A stretch of 21,557 nucleotides of DNA, taken from assembly GCA_002245135.1 (NCBI GenBank), contig NGBS01000360.1, positions 1 through 21,557 on the forward strand, read 5' to 3'. This DNA comes from Proteromonas lacertae. Lineage: Eukaryota > Sar > Bigyra > Opalinata > Proteromonadidae. Each line of letters opens with the position of its first letter. Within the stretch, counting starts at the first letter, position 1. Below, piece after piece: positions 1 through 8,792 of the stretch. The translations under genes were made by a program, and so were the position numbers. Below the pieces are notes generated by a model, which did no database searches, was not told the origin of the DNA, and was given only the letters and a program-made list of their open reading frames with translations.

Positions 1-177
1 AAATATGCAATTGTCGTTAATGATTATATTCATAACTGTGAAAACAGAAACATAAAGATTGGTCAATGCAGACCATTAAATCTTGAAATTAAACCTTTCT
101 ATTATCATAGGTTTAAATCACATTATGATATGAAATTTTGTACTAGGCTAAAAAGAATATATATAAAAATTGAATGA
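1..177 (+). CDS. C-terminal end of an unidentified gene, cut by the window edge
   Basis: Frame 1 is open from the first base to a TGA at 175-177 and gives 58 residues that are Lys/Tyr/His-rich, with Cys at several positions and a Phe-Tyr-Tyr-His-Arg-Phe stretch near the middle. It reads toward the GT15-like gene on the other strand, leaving only about 12 bases between their ends. I do not recognise the family. Given the neighbours, the end of another glycosyltransferase is plausible, but that is inference from context alone. The rest of the gene lies left of the window. Confidence 0.35.
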   Translation, partial: KYAIVVNDYIHNCENRNIKIGQCRPLNLEIKPFYYHRFKSHYDMKFCTRLKRIYIKIE

Positions 178-189
178 TGTAAATTTATT

Positions 190-1127
190 TTAGTTAGGAT
201 CATGCCAATAAAAACTATAGTTATTTTAAATGGTACTACTTCATTAGCTTTAGCAAATAATGACATTGTAGCAAATCGTAATGGTGCATCACCCCAACTT
301 TGTAGTATATATTGTGGCTTAAATCTACTATATTAATAAATTGTTGTATTTCTTTTGAAAGGAAGAAATTTATATTTACAATTTCAAAATTATTATAGAA
401 TGTTTTTGTTATTTTTTTTGTAAACATTGTATTCCAATTTTGTTTATTCTTTGGTTTTAAAGAAAAATAATTAACATAATCATCAGAAATTCTTCATACC
501 TATTGTTAAATGATTACAATCATGATTTCTTGATGGATAATAATTATTATACATATAAACTATAGTATTGTTAATTGTGTGAAATGGATTGAATGAAGAA
601 TTAAATATAGAATCACTATCCAGTCTCATATACCATCTTACATTGCACATAGATTTGAGAGTGAATATATTCTTAAAATAGAATCTAATCATATGCTGAT
701 AACCCCATTCTGATCTTTTCTTTTTCACTTTATTTCTACAAGAGAAATTGAATTCAAATGGATAACTATTCCATAAGTAGGCAACGTTTATTAATTCATA
801 AGTAATATTTCTAAAACTATCCTTTCTTGTATTTTCTGTATTAAAGAATATCAATCTATCATAATACCTTTTCTTTAAGAAATAGTAATTATTAATTATA
901 AATTGATGAACTTCTTTTTCATACAATAATACAACTATAGCATTTTTATATCTTTTACAATACTTTACATTATTGTAGTCGCTATTATTGGAATATCTTT
1001 TATACCTGGAAATAGCTTTTATAAATGATATTGATGATAATCTGAAATTATTCACTTTCATACACAATAACACACAAAAATAAAATGACACTATAAACAG
1101 TAATGAATATATCAATTTCATAGTCAT
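190..1127 (-). pseudogene. GT15-like alpha-1,2-mannosyltransferase, frame-disrupted
   Basis: The gene starts at the ATG at 1127 (MTMKLIYSLL...), which opens a hydrophobic signal anchor (residues about 4-22) typical of Golgi type II transferases. Further in, YQHMIRFY (about 143-150) and YMRLDSDSIF (about 167-176) match the GT15 (KRE2/MNT1) pattern of Tyr-x-His-Met-x-Arg-Phe followed by a metal-binding acidic motif and an Asn-Pro-Phe end. The first open frame stops at 483, but family-like sequence continues to the left: YNNFEIVNINFF near 375, then WGDAPLRF near 285, then a His-Asp-Pro-Asn end with TAA near 190. These pieces are in different frames, with shifts near 488, 293 and 230, so this is a decayed gene or a region with sequencing indels. 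GT15 enzymes add alpha-1,2-mannose to protein or lipid glycans from GDP-mannose in the Golgi. The gene is divergent from the GT31-like gene, with 20 bases between their starts. Confidence 0.7.
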
Positions 1128-1147
1128 TTGGAATTGTTTATATTGAA

Positions 1148-2158
1148 ATGAAAATGTCTATTAAATCAGCTTATTACATAGCATTATTATTGCTTTTTTT
1201 CATTAAGTTATTACATATTAATAGTAACAATATTTTCAAAATTATAGACAGAAAAATTAATCATGATTTACAAATTTACTTATTATGCAGAAAATATAAT
1301 TTTAGTTTTTCTTGTGGAAGAAGCAAAATAAAATATAAACCTTACAAAAATAAAATAGAGTCTCATATTTCTTATTTTCCAAGCTCAATTGTTAATTTAT
1401 GCAAAAATAACATTATAGTAAACTGTTCATCCTCGATTATGCTAATAGGAATATTAAGTAGACCTGAGAGTATATATGAAAGAATGATTACTAGGAGAAT
1501 AATTAGAGTATATAATAATATTAAATATGTATTTATTACAAGTAAAACTTCTAATGAGGATATAAATAAAATAATAAATAGAGAAAGAAAAGTATATAGT
1601 GATATTATTCCCTTTAATATATATAATTCTTATTATAATTGCTCAATAATTATGTCATGTTTTTATCAATATATTTTTAGTTATTGTAGTAAAATAGATT
1701 GGGTATTGAAGCTTGATATAGATACCTATTTCAATATAAGGAGCATACTCGTTATATTAAAAGAAGTAAATAAAAATATATCTGTTATAGCATCAATGAA
1801 CCATTATCCTACTTTAAAATGTGATAAAAAATATAAATGGTCAGTAAATTGCTATAATAGAAGTAAAGTTTCTATTAAAACACCTCCATATCCCTTTGGC
1901 CCGGGATTTCTTTTTAGATATTCTTCGGTTAAATGTTTTAATTCTTATTTTAACTATAATAATACAATTATATGGATTGAAGATGTATTTTTTGGTTATT
2001 TAATGAAATTTTGTAATTTAAAATAATATAGATATCAGAAATATAACTGAAATTACTTATTCACAAAGAATAATATCTCAATATTGAAAAATAATATTTT
2101 TGTTCATGGACTATATCCCATTGAATTGTTATATGCTAGTCAATTATATAATAATTGA
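1148..2158 (+). pseudogene. GT31-like beta-1,3-galactosyltransferase/GlcNAc-transferase, C-terminus disrupted
   Basis: The ATG at 1148 opens a short N-terminal tail and a hydrophobic anchor (about residues 9-23). The GT31 landmarks follow in order: SRPESIYERMITRRIIRVYN (about 104-123), corresponding to the family Arg-rich start motif; a VYSDIIPFNIYNSYYN segment (149-164); the metal-binding KLDIDTYFN (D190, D192); a PPYPFGPGFLF loop (246-256); and IEDVFFGYL (277-285), the family Glu-Asp-Val motif. The first frame ends at 2026. Recognisable C-terminal sequence continues in another frame to about 2158 and includes a His-Gly-Leu-Tyr-Pro segment, with an in-frame TGA near 2084. The catalytic core is complete, so the enzyme may still fold, but the tail is broken. 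Enzymes of this family transfer Gal or GlcNAc in beta-1,3 linkage in the Golgi. The exact sugar cannot be told from sequence. Confidence 0.72.
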
Positions 2159-2212
2159 GTTATTTAAATTGACATTTCTATCATTATATTCTTTAATAAA
2201 TTATACTCTGTT

Positions 2213-3310
2213 TTGTATATTTTTTGTATTTCATATTTTTTATTTGTAACTTATAGTTTTTATAATGAAGTTGTGTTTAAAGAAGATAATTATATGATAT
2301 TATCTCCATCAATTAATATTTATAATCGTTCAAATGGAATTACTAATACAAAATGTATTAAGAAATATAATTATTTATCTTACCATAATAATAGAAAATA
2401 CACAAATAATCCAGTTTCATTGTTGCCTATTTTGCTATGGTATCCACATCATATAATGATAAAAGCATTTTATCATGCTATTGAGTTAATTAGAAATATG
2501 TGTAATAGAAATAACTCACAGGTTGTTTTTGCCATACTTACAGTTGATTTAGACATTTCTTCTTTGTTTAATAAATATACATATATTTCTACTCAAAATT
2601 GTAGTGGTTATAAATTATGCAAATATTTTCTAAATTTAGATTTTTCTTATCAATTATATGATATAGGCGAAGCATATAAATGCTCAATAATATATGGAGG
2701 AATTAAACAAGATATATTTCCTTTGAGTTTTGTAAAGCGATCAATTCTTACTCCTTATAATGAATGTATATTTTCAGGAAGATATGCTTCTGCAGTTAAT
2801 TTATATCCTGCTTTGCCATATTTGCTAAAATTATTTGATTATTTTGATTATGCTATTAAATATGATATTGATAATAAAGCTAGTAATTTATCATATAATA
2901 TAGATATGTCCTATATAATAAGAAATAGATTTGAGTTAGTAGGTTGTAACTTAGTTGATGATAATAAAATATTAAGTACAAACATTTTTAAAATGATATT
3001 TAAGTTTTTAGCAAACCAATCTATGAAATGTAAAGAAGCTATTTTTGGTAAAGGATTTAGTGAAAATGTTATTCAAAATGAAAATATTGTTCTACATGGT
3101 AGATTAACAGTGTCATGGCTAGGGTTATATAATTCTCCAGAAGTATTTGATTTTTTAATGTATTATATATCTTACAAAGATGGAATATATAAATATAGAT
3201 GGGGAGATCAACAGTTTTATTTAAATGCATTGTTATTATTTTCAGAGAAAAGTAGACTAGGATTTAGCAGTTCGAGAATGTGCAAAATGCATGATATTAA
3301 AATGTTTTAA
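2213..3310 (+). CDS. DxD glycosyltransferase with GT15-like C-terminal motif
   Basis: This is an open frame of 365 codons whose first codon at 2213 is TTG. The same frame is open back to 2168 without any ATG, and the first internal ATG is at codon 28. The true start is therefore uncertain or lost. The N-terminus is hydrophobic and looks like a signal anchor. The body has YFDYAIKYDID (about 211-221), a DxD metal site, and near the end YRWGDQQFYLNALLLF, which resembles the Trp-Gly-Asp-containing C-terminal signature of GT15 mannosyltransferases. It probably sits in the Golgi and uses a nucleotide sugar. The overall match to GT15 is weaker than for the gene at 190-1127, so another nucleotide-diphospho-sugar transferase family is possible. 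It lies downstream of the GT31-like gene on the same strand. Confidence 0.6.
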   Translation: MYIFCISYFLFVTYSFYNEVVFKEDNYMILSPSINIYNRSNGITNTKCIKKYNYLSYHNNRKYTNNPVSLLPILLWYPHHIMIKAFYHAIELIRNMCNRNNSQVVFAILTVDLDISSLFNKYTYISTQNCSGYKLCKYFLNLDFSYQLYDIGEAYKCSIIYGGIKQDIFPLSFVKRSILTPYNECIFSGRYASAVNLYPALPYLLKLFDYFDYAIKYDIDNKASNLSYNIDMSYIIRNRFELVGCNLVDDNKILSTNIFKMIFKFLANQSMKCKEAIFGKGFSENVIQNENIVLHGRLTVSWLGLYNSPEVFDFLMYYISYKDGIYKYRWGDQQFYLNALLLFSEKSRLGFSSSRMCKMHDIKMF

Positions 3311-3352
3311 TTTGAAATATGCACATTTGTAGGACAAACAAAGAATACATTA

Positions 3353-4428
3353 TTATTTATAATAATTTCTATGTAGCAAATTATATCCTATAAACTGAAT
3401 ATTTCTATAACTACACTTGCTAAAATATGAACCAAATAATGAAAATGTGCTGGCTCTAGTAAGTAATAATGATTCAGCATTTTTCATCATCATTATATCT
3501 TCTAATGATATATTTATGCAGTTATGATTTCTACTATGACATGGTAATGAATAATCAGTATGGATACTGTTTGATAATTGTGTTTTAATAATGTTTTTGA
3601 TAGAATTAGAATCTGAAATTACTATTATCTTATTAGTTTTCTTACTTTTTAAGATTTGTATGGCTGATTCTATTACACTCATATTCAGATAATCTTTTAA
3701 TGGTCTATTATCAGCATCACCCGTCCTTAAGTGTACAGCTAAATAGCTTTCATCGATTGATAAATTAAATCTTCTATAGAATCTATGTCTTATAAAATTA
3801 CTATATGTTGGTAAAGGTTTTAAATATAAATCACAAATCTTTTTATTAATTTCTCTTATATTAACAGCAATACTATTATCTATATTTTGTAATATTCCTT
3901 TATCTACTATTATTTTGTCATATACTTTGTATCTTAATATTTGTTCTGTAGAATACCAATGTTTATTTGCCCCAATTATTCTATTTTTAGATTTTAATGC
4001 TATAACCCCATCTGAAAAATATGCTACATTATAAAAATGAATAGAATAAAATTTAAGCGGTATATCAAAATAATTCCATAAGAGTTTCCAAGATACTATT
4101 ATTTATAAATAAAAATGATACTAAACAAAGATCTTTCGGATAATAATGATACAAATATTGAGCTAATAATCTGAAGCATAGAATTACCTAAACCCTAATA
4201 CTATAATAGATTATTTACTTGCAAATGAACCTTATCATAAAATGCATAACCTTTTTGAGTTTTATAGAATCTTTCTGTGATATATGACTGATGCTTTATA
4301 TGTTTCGTTAATATAGTATTAGGAAAACTATTACTCGATCTATTTTTATGAATTATAAACATTACAATAAATAACATTACTGATATACAATAAATTGTTT
4401 TTCTACAAACTAATGGGTAAAACATCAT
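3353..4428 (-). pseudogene. Fucosyltransferase-like gene, frame-disrupted
   Basis: The N-terminal piece starts at the ATG at 4428 (MMFYPLVCRK...) and has a hydrophobic anchor at about residues 12-27. After a short gap carrying two stops comes GLGNSMLQIISS (about 4194-4159), which resembles the Gly-x-Gly-Asn-x-x-x-Gln donor-binding start of fucosyltransferases. A long frame from about 4070 to 3353 then holds YLAVHLRTGDAD (about 3756-3721), the HxRxGD loop of this group, and a C-terminal Thr-Arg-Ala-Ser-Thr-Phe-Ser-Leu segment of the kind that binds nucleotide. Fucosyltransferases of the GT11/GT23-like fold add fucose from GDP-fucose to glycans. Two or more frame changes lie between about 4150 and 4080. 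The first gap could be a tiny intron (see findings). I cannot choose between GT11 and related families. Confidence 0.55.
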
Positions 4429-6160
4429 GAAATATAGAAACGATATACAAGTTTTGAGAGGATTTTCTATTATAATTATTGTTTTATATCATTCTAATAT
4501 TTTAAAATACGGATATATTGCAGTATCAATATTTATCATTATCTCAGGATATTTGGTAAAATCCAACATCTCATGTGCTAATATATTTATAAGGTATATG
4601 AGAATAATATTTCCATGTGTAACTTGTGTAAATATTATTGTATTGTTCTATTTTAATTATATTTTTAAAGATCAATTATATGATATATATTATGAACTAT
4701 TCTCAACTTTACTGATATATACAAATTATCACTTTATATATAATAGCACAGATTATTTTAATCCTCCTGATATGTCATTATTTTTACATCATTGGTATAT
4801 TTGCGTTGATGTACAATTATATTATACTTATTTACTGTTAAAATTTTTACATATAAATTATTACTTCCTTATTGTAACTATATCCTTTTTAACATATTTT
4901 TTAACATATAACATATTAATTGTGTATAATTATTTTTCGTTTATTCCTAGACTATGGATATATTTATATCCCAAAACTTATATCATTGACGTAAAGAGCA
5001 AAAGTCTAAAATATTTATCATTAATAATTATGTTTAGTATAGTATCATATTCAAAAGATTATCTTAATGAAAGAATTTACCTTTTTATTATTGTAAATTC
5101 AGCTTATGTATATATATATGTTTTATTTAATATTAGATTTGTTATATTTGAAATAGTAGGAATGCTATCTTATTATGTTTACCTTGTTCATTATCCAATT
5201 ATTAGAACAGAGACTTTAAACATGTATTCAACTATGTTAATAACAATTTTCTCTTTTGTTTTATACATTATATTCAGTCAAAACCCTACAAAAAGAATAA
5301 TAAGATACAAATTTATATATATATTATTCTTTATTATTAATATTTCTTTATTCGTATATATCATGGGAAGTAAAATAAATGATACAGATAATAATTATAA
5401 TTTAAATATTGACGCATATTCAATTAGAAGAATTGATAGAAGCAATTATTGCTGCTATAATGGATTAATTAAAGATTTACAAAAGAAAGTGTTAATTGTT
5501 GGAGATTCACATGTATTTAATCTATTAAGTATTTTTTATAACATATTAACAATTAACAGATATAAAATATATTTTAAATACATTCATACAGAGTTTATCA
5601 TTAATAATAACACCTTCTTATATGACATAACAGACAAATTTCAAATAATCATAAATATGAATCTATTTTATGATAATATACATGAAAAATATAGATTATT
5701 ATATCCGAAAGTAATTATAAATTACCTAAAATATTTAAAATCAATAGCTGATTATGTTATATATTTTATACCTACACCAGTTTTGATACATAAGTTGTCT
5801 TGTAAATATCAAAAAACCTATAAAAATGTCTTAATAGGAAAAAAAATAATTACTTATTCTAATAATGTACCTTATATATCAGGAATAAAAGTGTTTGATA
5901 TATCACAAATCTTTTGTAACCAAGTATTTTGCAATTTAAATTTTAAAGGATGTTGTATATATGCAGATGAACATCATTTTACATTTGAATTTTACAAAAG
6001 AATATTAAATTCTACAATTAGTATAATACTACCTTACATAAATAACATTAGTAACAATATAAATAGAAGTTTTAAATGTGATTATGTTCTGTATAAAAAC
6101 AAAATATTAACAGCATGGAAATATCCTTATAAAGGATGTAAATTGTATTACTATTTTTAA
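4427..6160 (+). CDS. AT3-family membrane O-acyltransferase with C-terminal SGNH domain
   Basis: 577 residues from a clear ATG. The N-terminal half is an acyltransferase-3 domain with about ten membrane segments: IQVLRGFSIIIIVLYHSN (residues about 7-24, with the family's catalytic-type His after Tyr), GYIAVSIFIIISGYL, a YMRIIFP motif matching the conserved Arg-x-x-x-Pro, HHWYICVDVQLYY, and SYYVYLVHYPII. The C-terminal half is an SGNH esterase-like domain with GDSH (359-362, catalytic Ser361) and DEHH (514-517), giving the Asp and His of the triad. The layout matches bacterial OafA-type and nematode oac proteins, in which the membrane domain moves an acyl group across the membrane and the SGNH domain places it on a sugar hydroxyl. 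It fits the surrounding sugar transferases as a decorator of the glycans they build. Its start codon overlaps that of the divergent fucosyltransferase-like gene. Confidence 0.85.
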   Translation: MKYRNDIQVLRGFSIIIIVLYHSNILKYGYIAVSIFIIISGYLVKSNISCANIFIRYMRIIFPCVTCVNIIVLFYFNYIFKDQLYDIYYELFSTLLIYTNYHFIYNSTDYFNPPDMSLFLHHWYICVDVQLYYTYLLLKFLHINYYFLIVTISFLTYFLTYNILIVYNYFSFIPRLWIYLYPKTYIIDVKSKSLKYLSLIIMFSIVSYSKDYLNERIYLFIIVNSAYVYIYVLFNIRFVIFEIVGMLSYYVYLVHYPIIRTETLNMYSTMLITIFSFVLYIIFSQNPTKRIIRYKFIYILFFIINISLFVYIMGSKINDTDNNYNLNIDAYSIRRIDRSNYCCYNGLIKDLQKKVLIVGDSHVFNLLSIFYNILTINRYKIYFKYIHTEFIINNNTFLYDITDKFQIIINMNLFYDNIHEKYRLLYPKVIINYLKYLKSIADYVIYFIPTPVLIHKLSCKYQKTYKNVLIGKKIITYSNNVPYISGIKVFDISQIFCNQVFCNLNFKGCCIYADEHHFTFEFYKRILNSTISIILPYINNISNNINRSFKCDYVLYKNKILTAWKYPYKGCKLYYYF

Positions 6161-6314
6161 ATATGTTATTGATTATGTATTTATAATAATGGATATTTAG
6201 AATTTAAAAAGTATAAAACAATAATATATTTTGATATATACCCAGTTGTATATACAAAACAATATCACTTTCTCACTTAAGAAAATAGAAAAATTAATCC
6301 AAATAATATTTAAC

Positions 6315-7295
6315 TCATCTTCCATAAAAATACATTAGATTCTTTGATGGAAATAATTTCTCAAATTTCTTATAAGTAGTTGATAAATAATGTTGAAGAT
6401 TGTCAAGAGAATCATCAAGAAGATTAGACTTACACATCCAACCTTTGTATCTCGTGTGTCTTACATATCCATCAGACTCATTTATAGTATTTATTTTTAT
6501 AGTAGATGATGATATTGAAAAATTATGAACATCTAATATTTTATATTTATATATATTTCCAATAATGTATTTTTCATATCCTTTCTTTATAAAGCAACAC
6601 TGTTTATAAACAGTGATTGAGTTAATTTTTTTTGCAGTGTAAGGAAATAGCTTTGATTTGAATAAATACATGTCACTAGAATAATTATCTATCATTTTAA
6701 AGAATGACATATAGTTGCTGGTTTTTAGAGGCATAATAATTTCATCTATATCATTAAATATCATATATTTTGTAAATTGCATATATCTATAAAGTATATC
6801 ATTACTTTTTTCAAGCTGACCTGTTTCTCTAACATATTTCATTTCTTTATTAAAACAAAATGGAATTAGTTCTACATATTTAATTTTCATATAATAGAAT
6901 AGTATAGATTTTATAAATAATGAAGATGAAGTAGCATAGATGACTATATGATCCACTCCATACAACTTTGATATTTCAATTGTATCAATAACCTGCTTGT
7001 AATTGGTTATTCTATGAAAATTTACTATAACCAAAATAATGTTATAACAATATTTTGGTATTTGAAATAATAATGGAACAGATTTATTATTAATTATTAC
7101 TGATGTAGGTAATAATTTCACATTATTGTAATATACATACAACGCTAATAATGTTAAATTAAAATTCTTATGAATATTGAACAACCTTATAATACTAATA
7201 TTGCATGCTAAGCTATAATAATCAGATACAATTTTACATGTAAACTTATGGTTTTTATAAGGATTTGATACTCCTATTAACAATAATTTTTTCAT
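6315..7295 (-). CDS. GT92 (DUF23) family glycosyltransferase
   Basis: 326 residues from the ATG at 7295. FNDIDEIIMPL (residues 180-190) is the GT92 metal-binding signature, preceded by a hydrophobic strand and a Tyr-rich helix. GYVRHTRYKG (276-285) is the C-terminal conserved His-x-Arg block. GT92 members are Golgi galactosyltransferases, and C. elegans GALT-1 galactosylates core fucose. The listed start leaves no membrane anchor, but the same frame continues upstream for 57 codons (to about 7466) and encodes a strongly hydrophobic stretch of about 20 residues, exactly where a signal anchor belongs. There is no ATG in that extension, so the real start may use a spliced or non-ATG codon, or has been lost. 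The gene converges on the acyltransferase at 4427-6160, a pairing repeated further right. Confidence 0.8.
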   Translation of the reverse strand: MKKLLLIGVSNPYKNHKFTCKIVSDYYSLACNISIIRLFNIHKNFNLTLLALYVYYNNVKLLPTSVIINNKSVPLLFQIPKYCYNIILVIVNFHRITNYKQVIDTIEISKLYGVDHIVIYATSSSLFIKSILFYYMKIKYVELIPFCFNKEMKYVRETGQLEKSNDILYRYMQFTKYMIFNDIDEIIMPLKTSNYMSFFKMIDNYSSDMYLFKSKLFPYTAKKINSITVYKQCCFIKKGYEKYIIGNIYKYKILDVHNFSISSSTIKINTINESDGYVRHTRYKGWMCKSNLLDDSLDNLQHYLSTTYKKFEKLFPSKNLMYFYGR

Positions 7296-7484
7296 ATTTA
7301 TTAGATTAGAAGAATAAATGTAAATTTCATTGTTAATATTGGATTGACTAATATAATCACATGTGTAACTTTTTTCCAGTGATTGATATGGAATATTATT
7401 TAATATTAATAGTAAAGTGATATATATTAATAGAATGAAAATGTATAACAGAAAAATATTAATCGATTAAGAAAAACTAAAGTA

Positions 7485-8778
7485 ATGTATTTGAAATTTA
7501 TATTTACTACTCTATTACTTATAATTATGGTAATTATTCAAATGATAATATTTATATATATATTGAATAATAAAAAGAAATGTTTTAGAAATTATCCTGA
7601 AGATAACTTACTATTAAAAATGAAAAGAGAATGTTTATATAATCCTCTACCTTATCATTTTTATTGGAATTTTTCATTAAATTGTAGTAACATGTGTATA
7701 TATTATATTAAAAAAAAAATATTAAATAATTATTTGTTTTTTACTATTGTAGATGAATACAGTATGAAATATCTTAGAAACTTATATAAAATATATCTGC
7801 AGCCATATAATATTTTTAGTTTATTAGCTATTGTTTTCAATAATAAAACATACACATTGTGTAATATTTATAGAATATTCTGTATTTATATTTCATGGCC
7901 ATCATTCTTGAATGACTTAAACACTAATTATAAAATGAAAGTATGGTTTATGAAATATTACTTATTTTACCAGTTTATAAAAAATAATATATCCTTTTTA
8001 TATATAGATAGTGATGTTTTATTCATACAAAATTGTTTAGATAAATTACTAAATCGGTATGAAGATATAGTACTTCTAAAAAGCCAATCAGCTCAATTAT
8101 TTGGAAATGCAGGTATTGTGTATATTTATCTTATTATTATAATATAGAAAAATAAAGTCAAGTAATTCAACTACTACTGCATTAAAGTATGGATATAACT
8201 TACTAATTGAACATAGAAAAGAAATAAATAAATATTTTCCTTCTGCTGATCAAAGCATCCTTACTATTATTAAAGAAAAATTCAATATGCTAGAATATGG
8301 TTTATATATTATGCCATTATCTACAGTTGGATTACCATCAGAAAAAGTAATAAAAACTATATGCATTGTCCATCCAATTCATTGTAACAAAGAATTTTCA
8401 TTAAAAGAAAGATTATTATTTTATATTAATACTAATGATTATTATACATCAGTATTAAATCATTACGTTATTGTAAAAAGAAATATATTGGAAAATGAAA
8501 GAAAATATATTCTAGATGTGATAAAATTATTAGGTTTAATATTAATACTTCCCGATCAAAAATGCTTAAAACCTGATTGTTTATATGAAATGGAAAATGA
8601 ATTTGGTGATAAAAAATTAATACATCATTTAGAAAAAGAAAATATACAATATAGAGAATCAACATTTTTAAAACATCCATTAGTACCTTCAATATATAAA
8701 AAACCTTATTATATAAATTTAACAAACCTAAATATAAATGAAATTTTATACTATAAAACAGTTCTAATTTACAATTAA
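7485..8778 (+). pseudogene. PF03407-type nucleotide-sugar transferase, one frame change
   Basis: The ATG at 7485 begins a short signal anchor (about residues 4-27). FLYIDSDVLFIQ (171-182) carries the DxD motif of the nucleotide-diphospho-sugar transferase family PF03407 (GT77-like), and LFGNAGIVYI (195-204) matches the conserved Asn-x-Gly strand that follows it. The first frame ends at 8147. The second frame, open from about 8143 to 8778, continues with a Ser-Asn-Ser-Thr segment, then FPSADQSIL (about 8240-8266), the family's late Asp-Gln motif, and a long C-terminal part. A small TTA/TAT-rich expansion at about 8128-8147 sits at the frame change. No GT-AG intron in the right phase fits there, so an indel is more likely than splicing. 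The acyltransferase starts 14 bases downstream on the same strand. Confidence 0.65.
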
Positions 8779-8792
8779 TAAAAATTGACACA

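Noticed and set aside
2050-2100. TGA read as a sense codon
   Set aside because: An in-frame TGA near 2084 in the GT31-like tail raised the idea of a variant code, but other genes use TGG for Trp at conserved sites and end normally, so decay is simpler.
8113-8162. A 50-base GT-AG intron in the PF03407-type gene
   Set aside because: The only GT-AG choices there leave the two coding parts out of phase.
8468-8791. Open frame on the minus strand opposite the PF03407-type gene
   Set aside because: It is antisense to a region with clear family sequence on the plus strand, is composed of low-complexity hydrophobic residues and has no recognisable motif.
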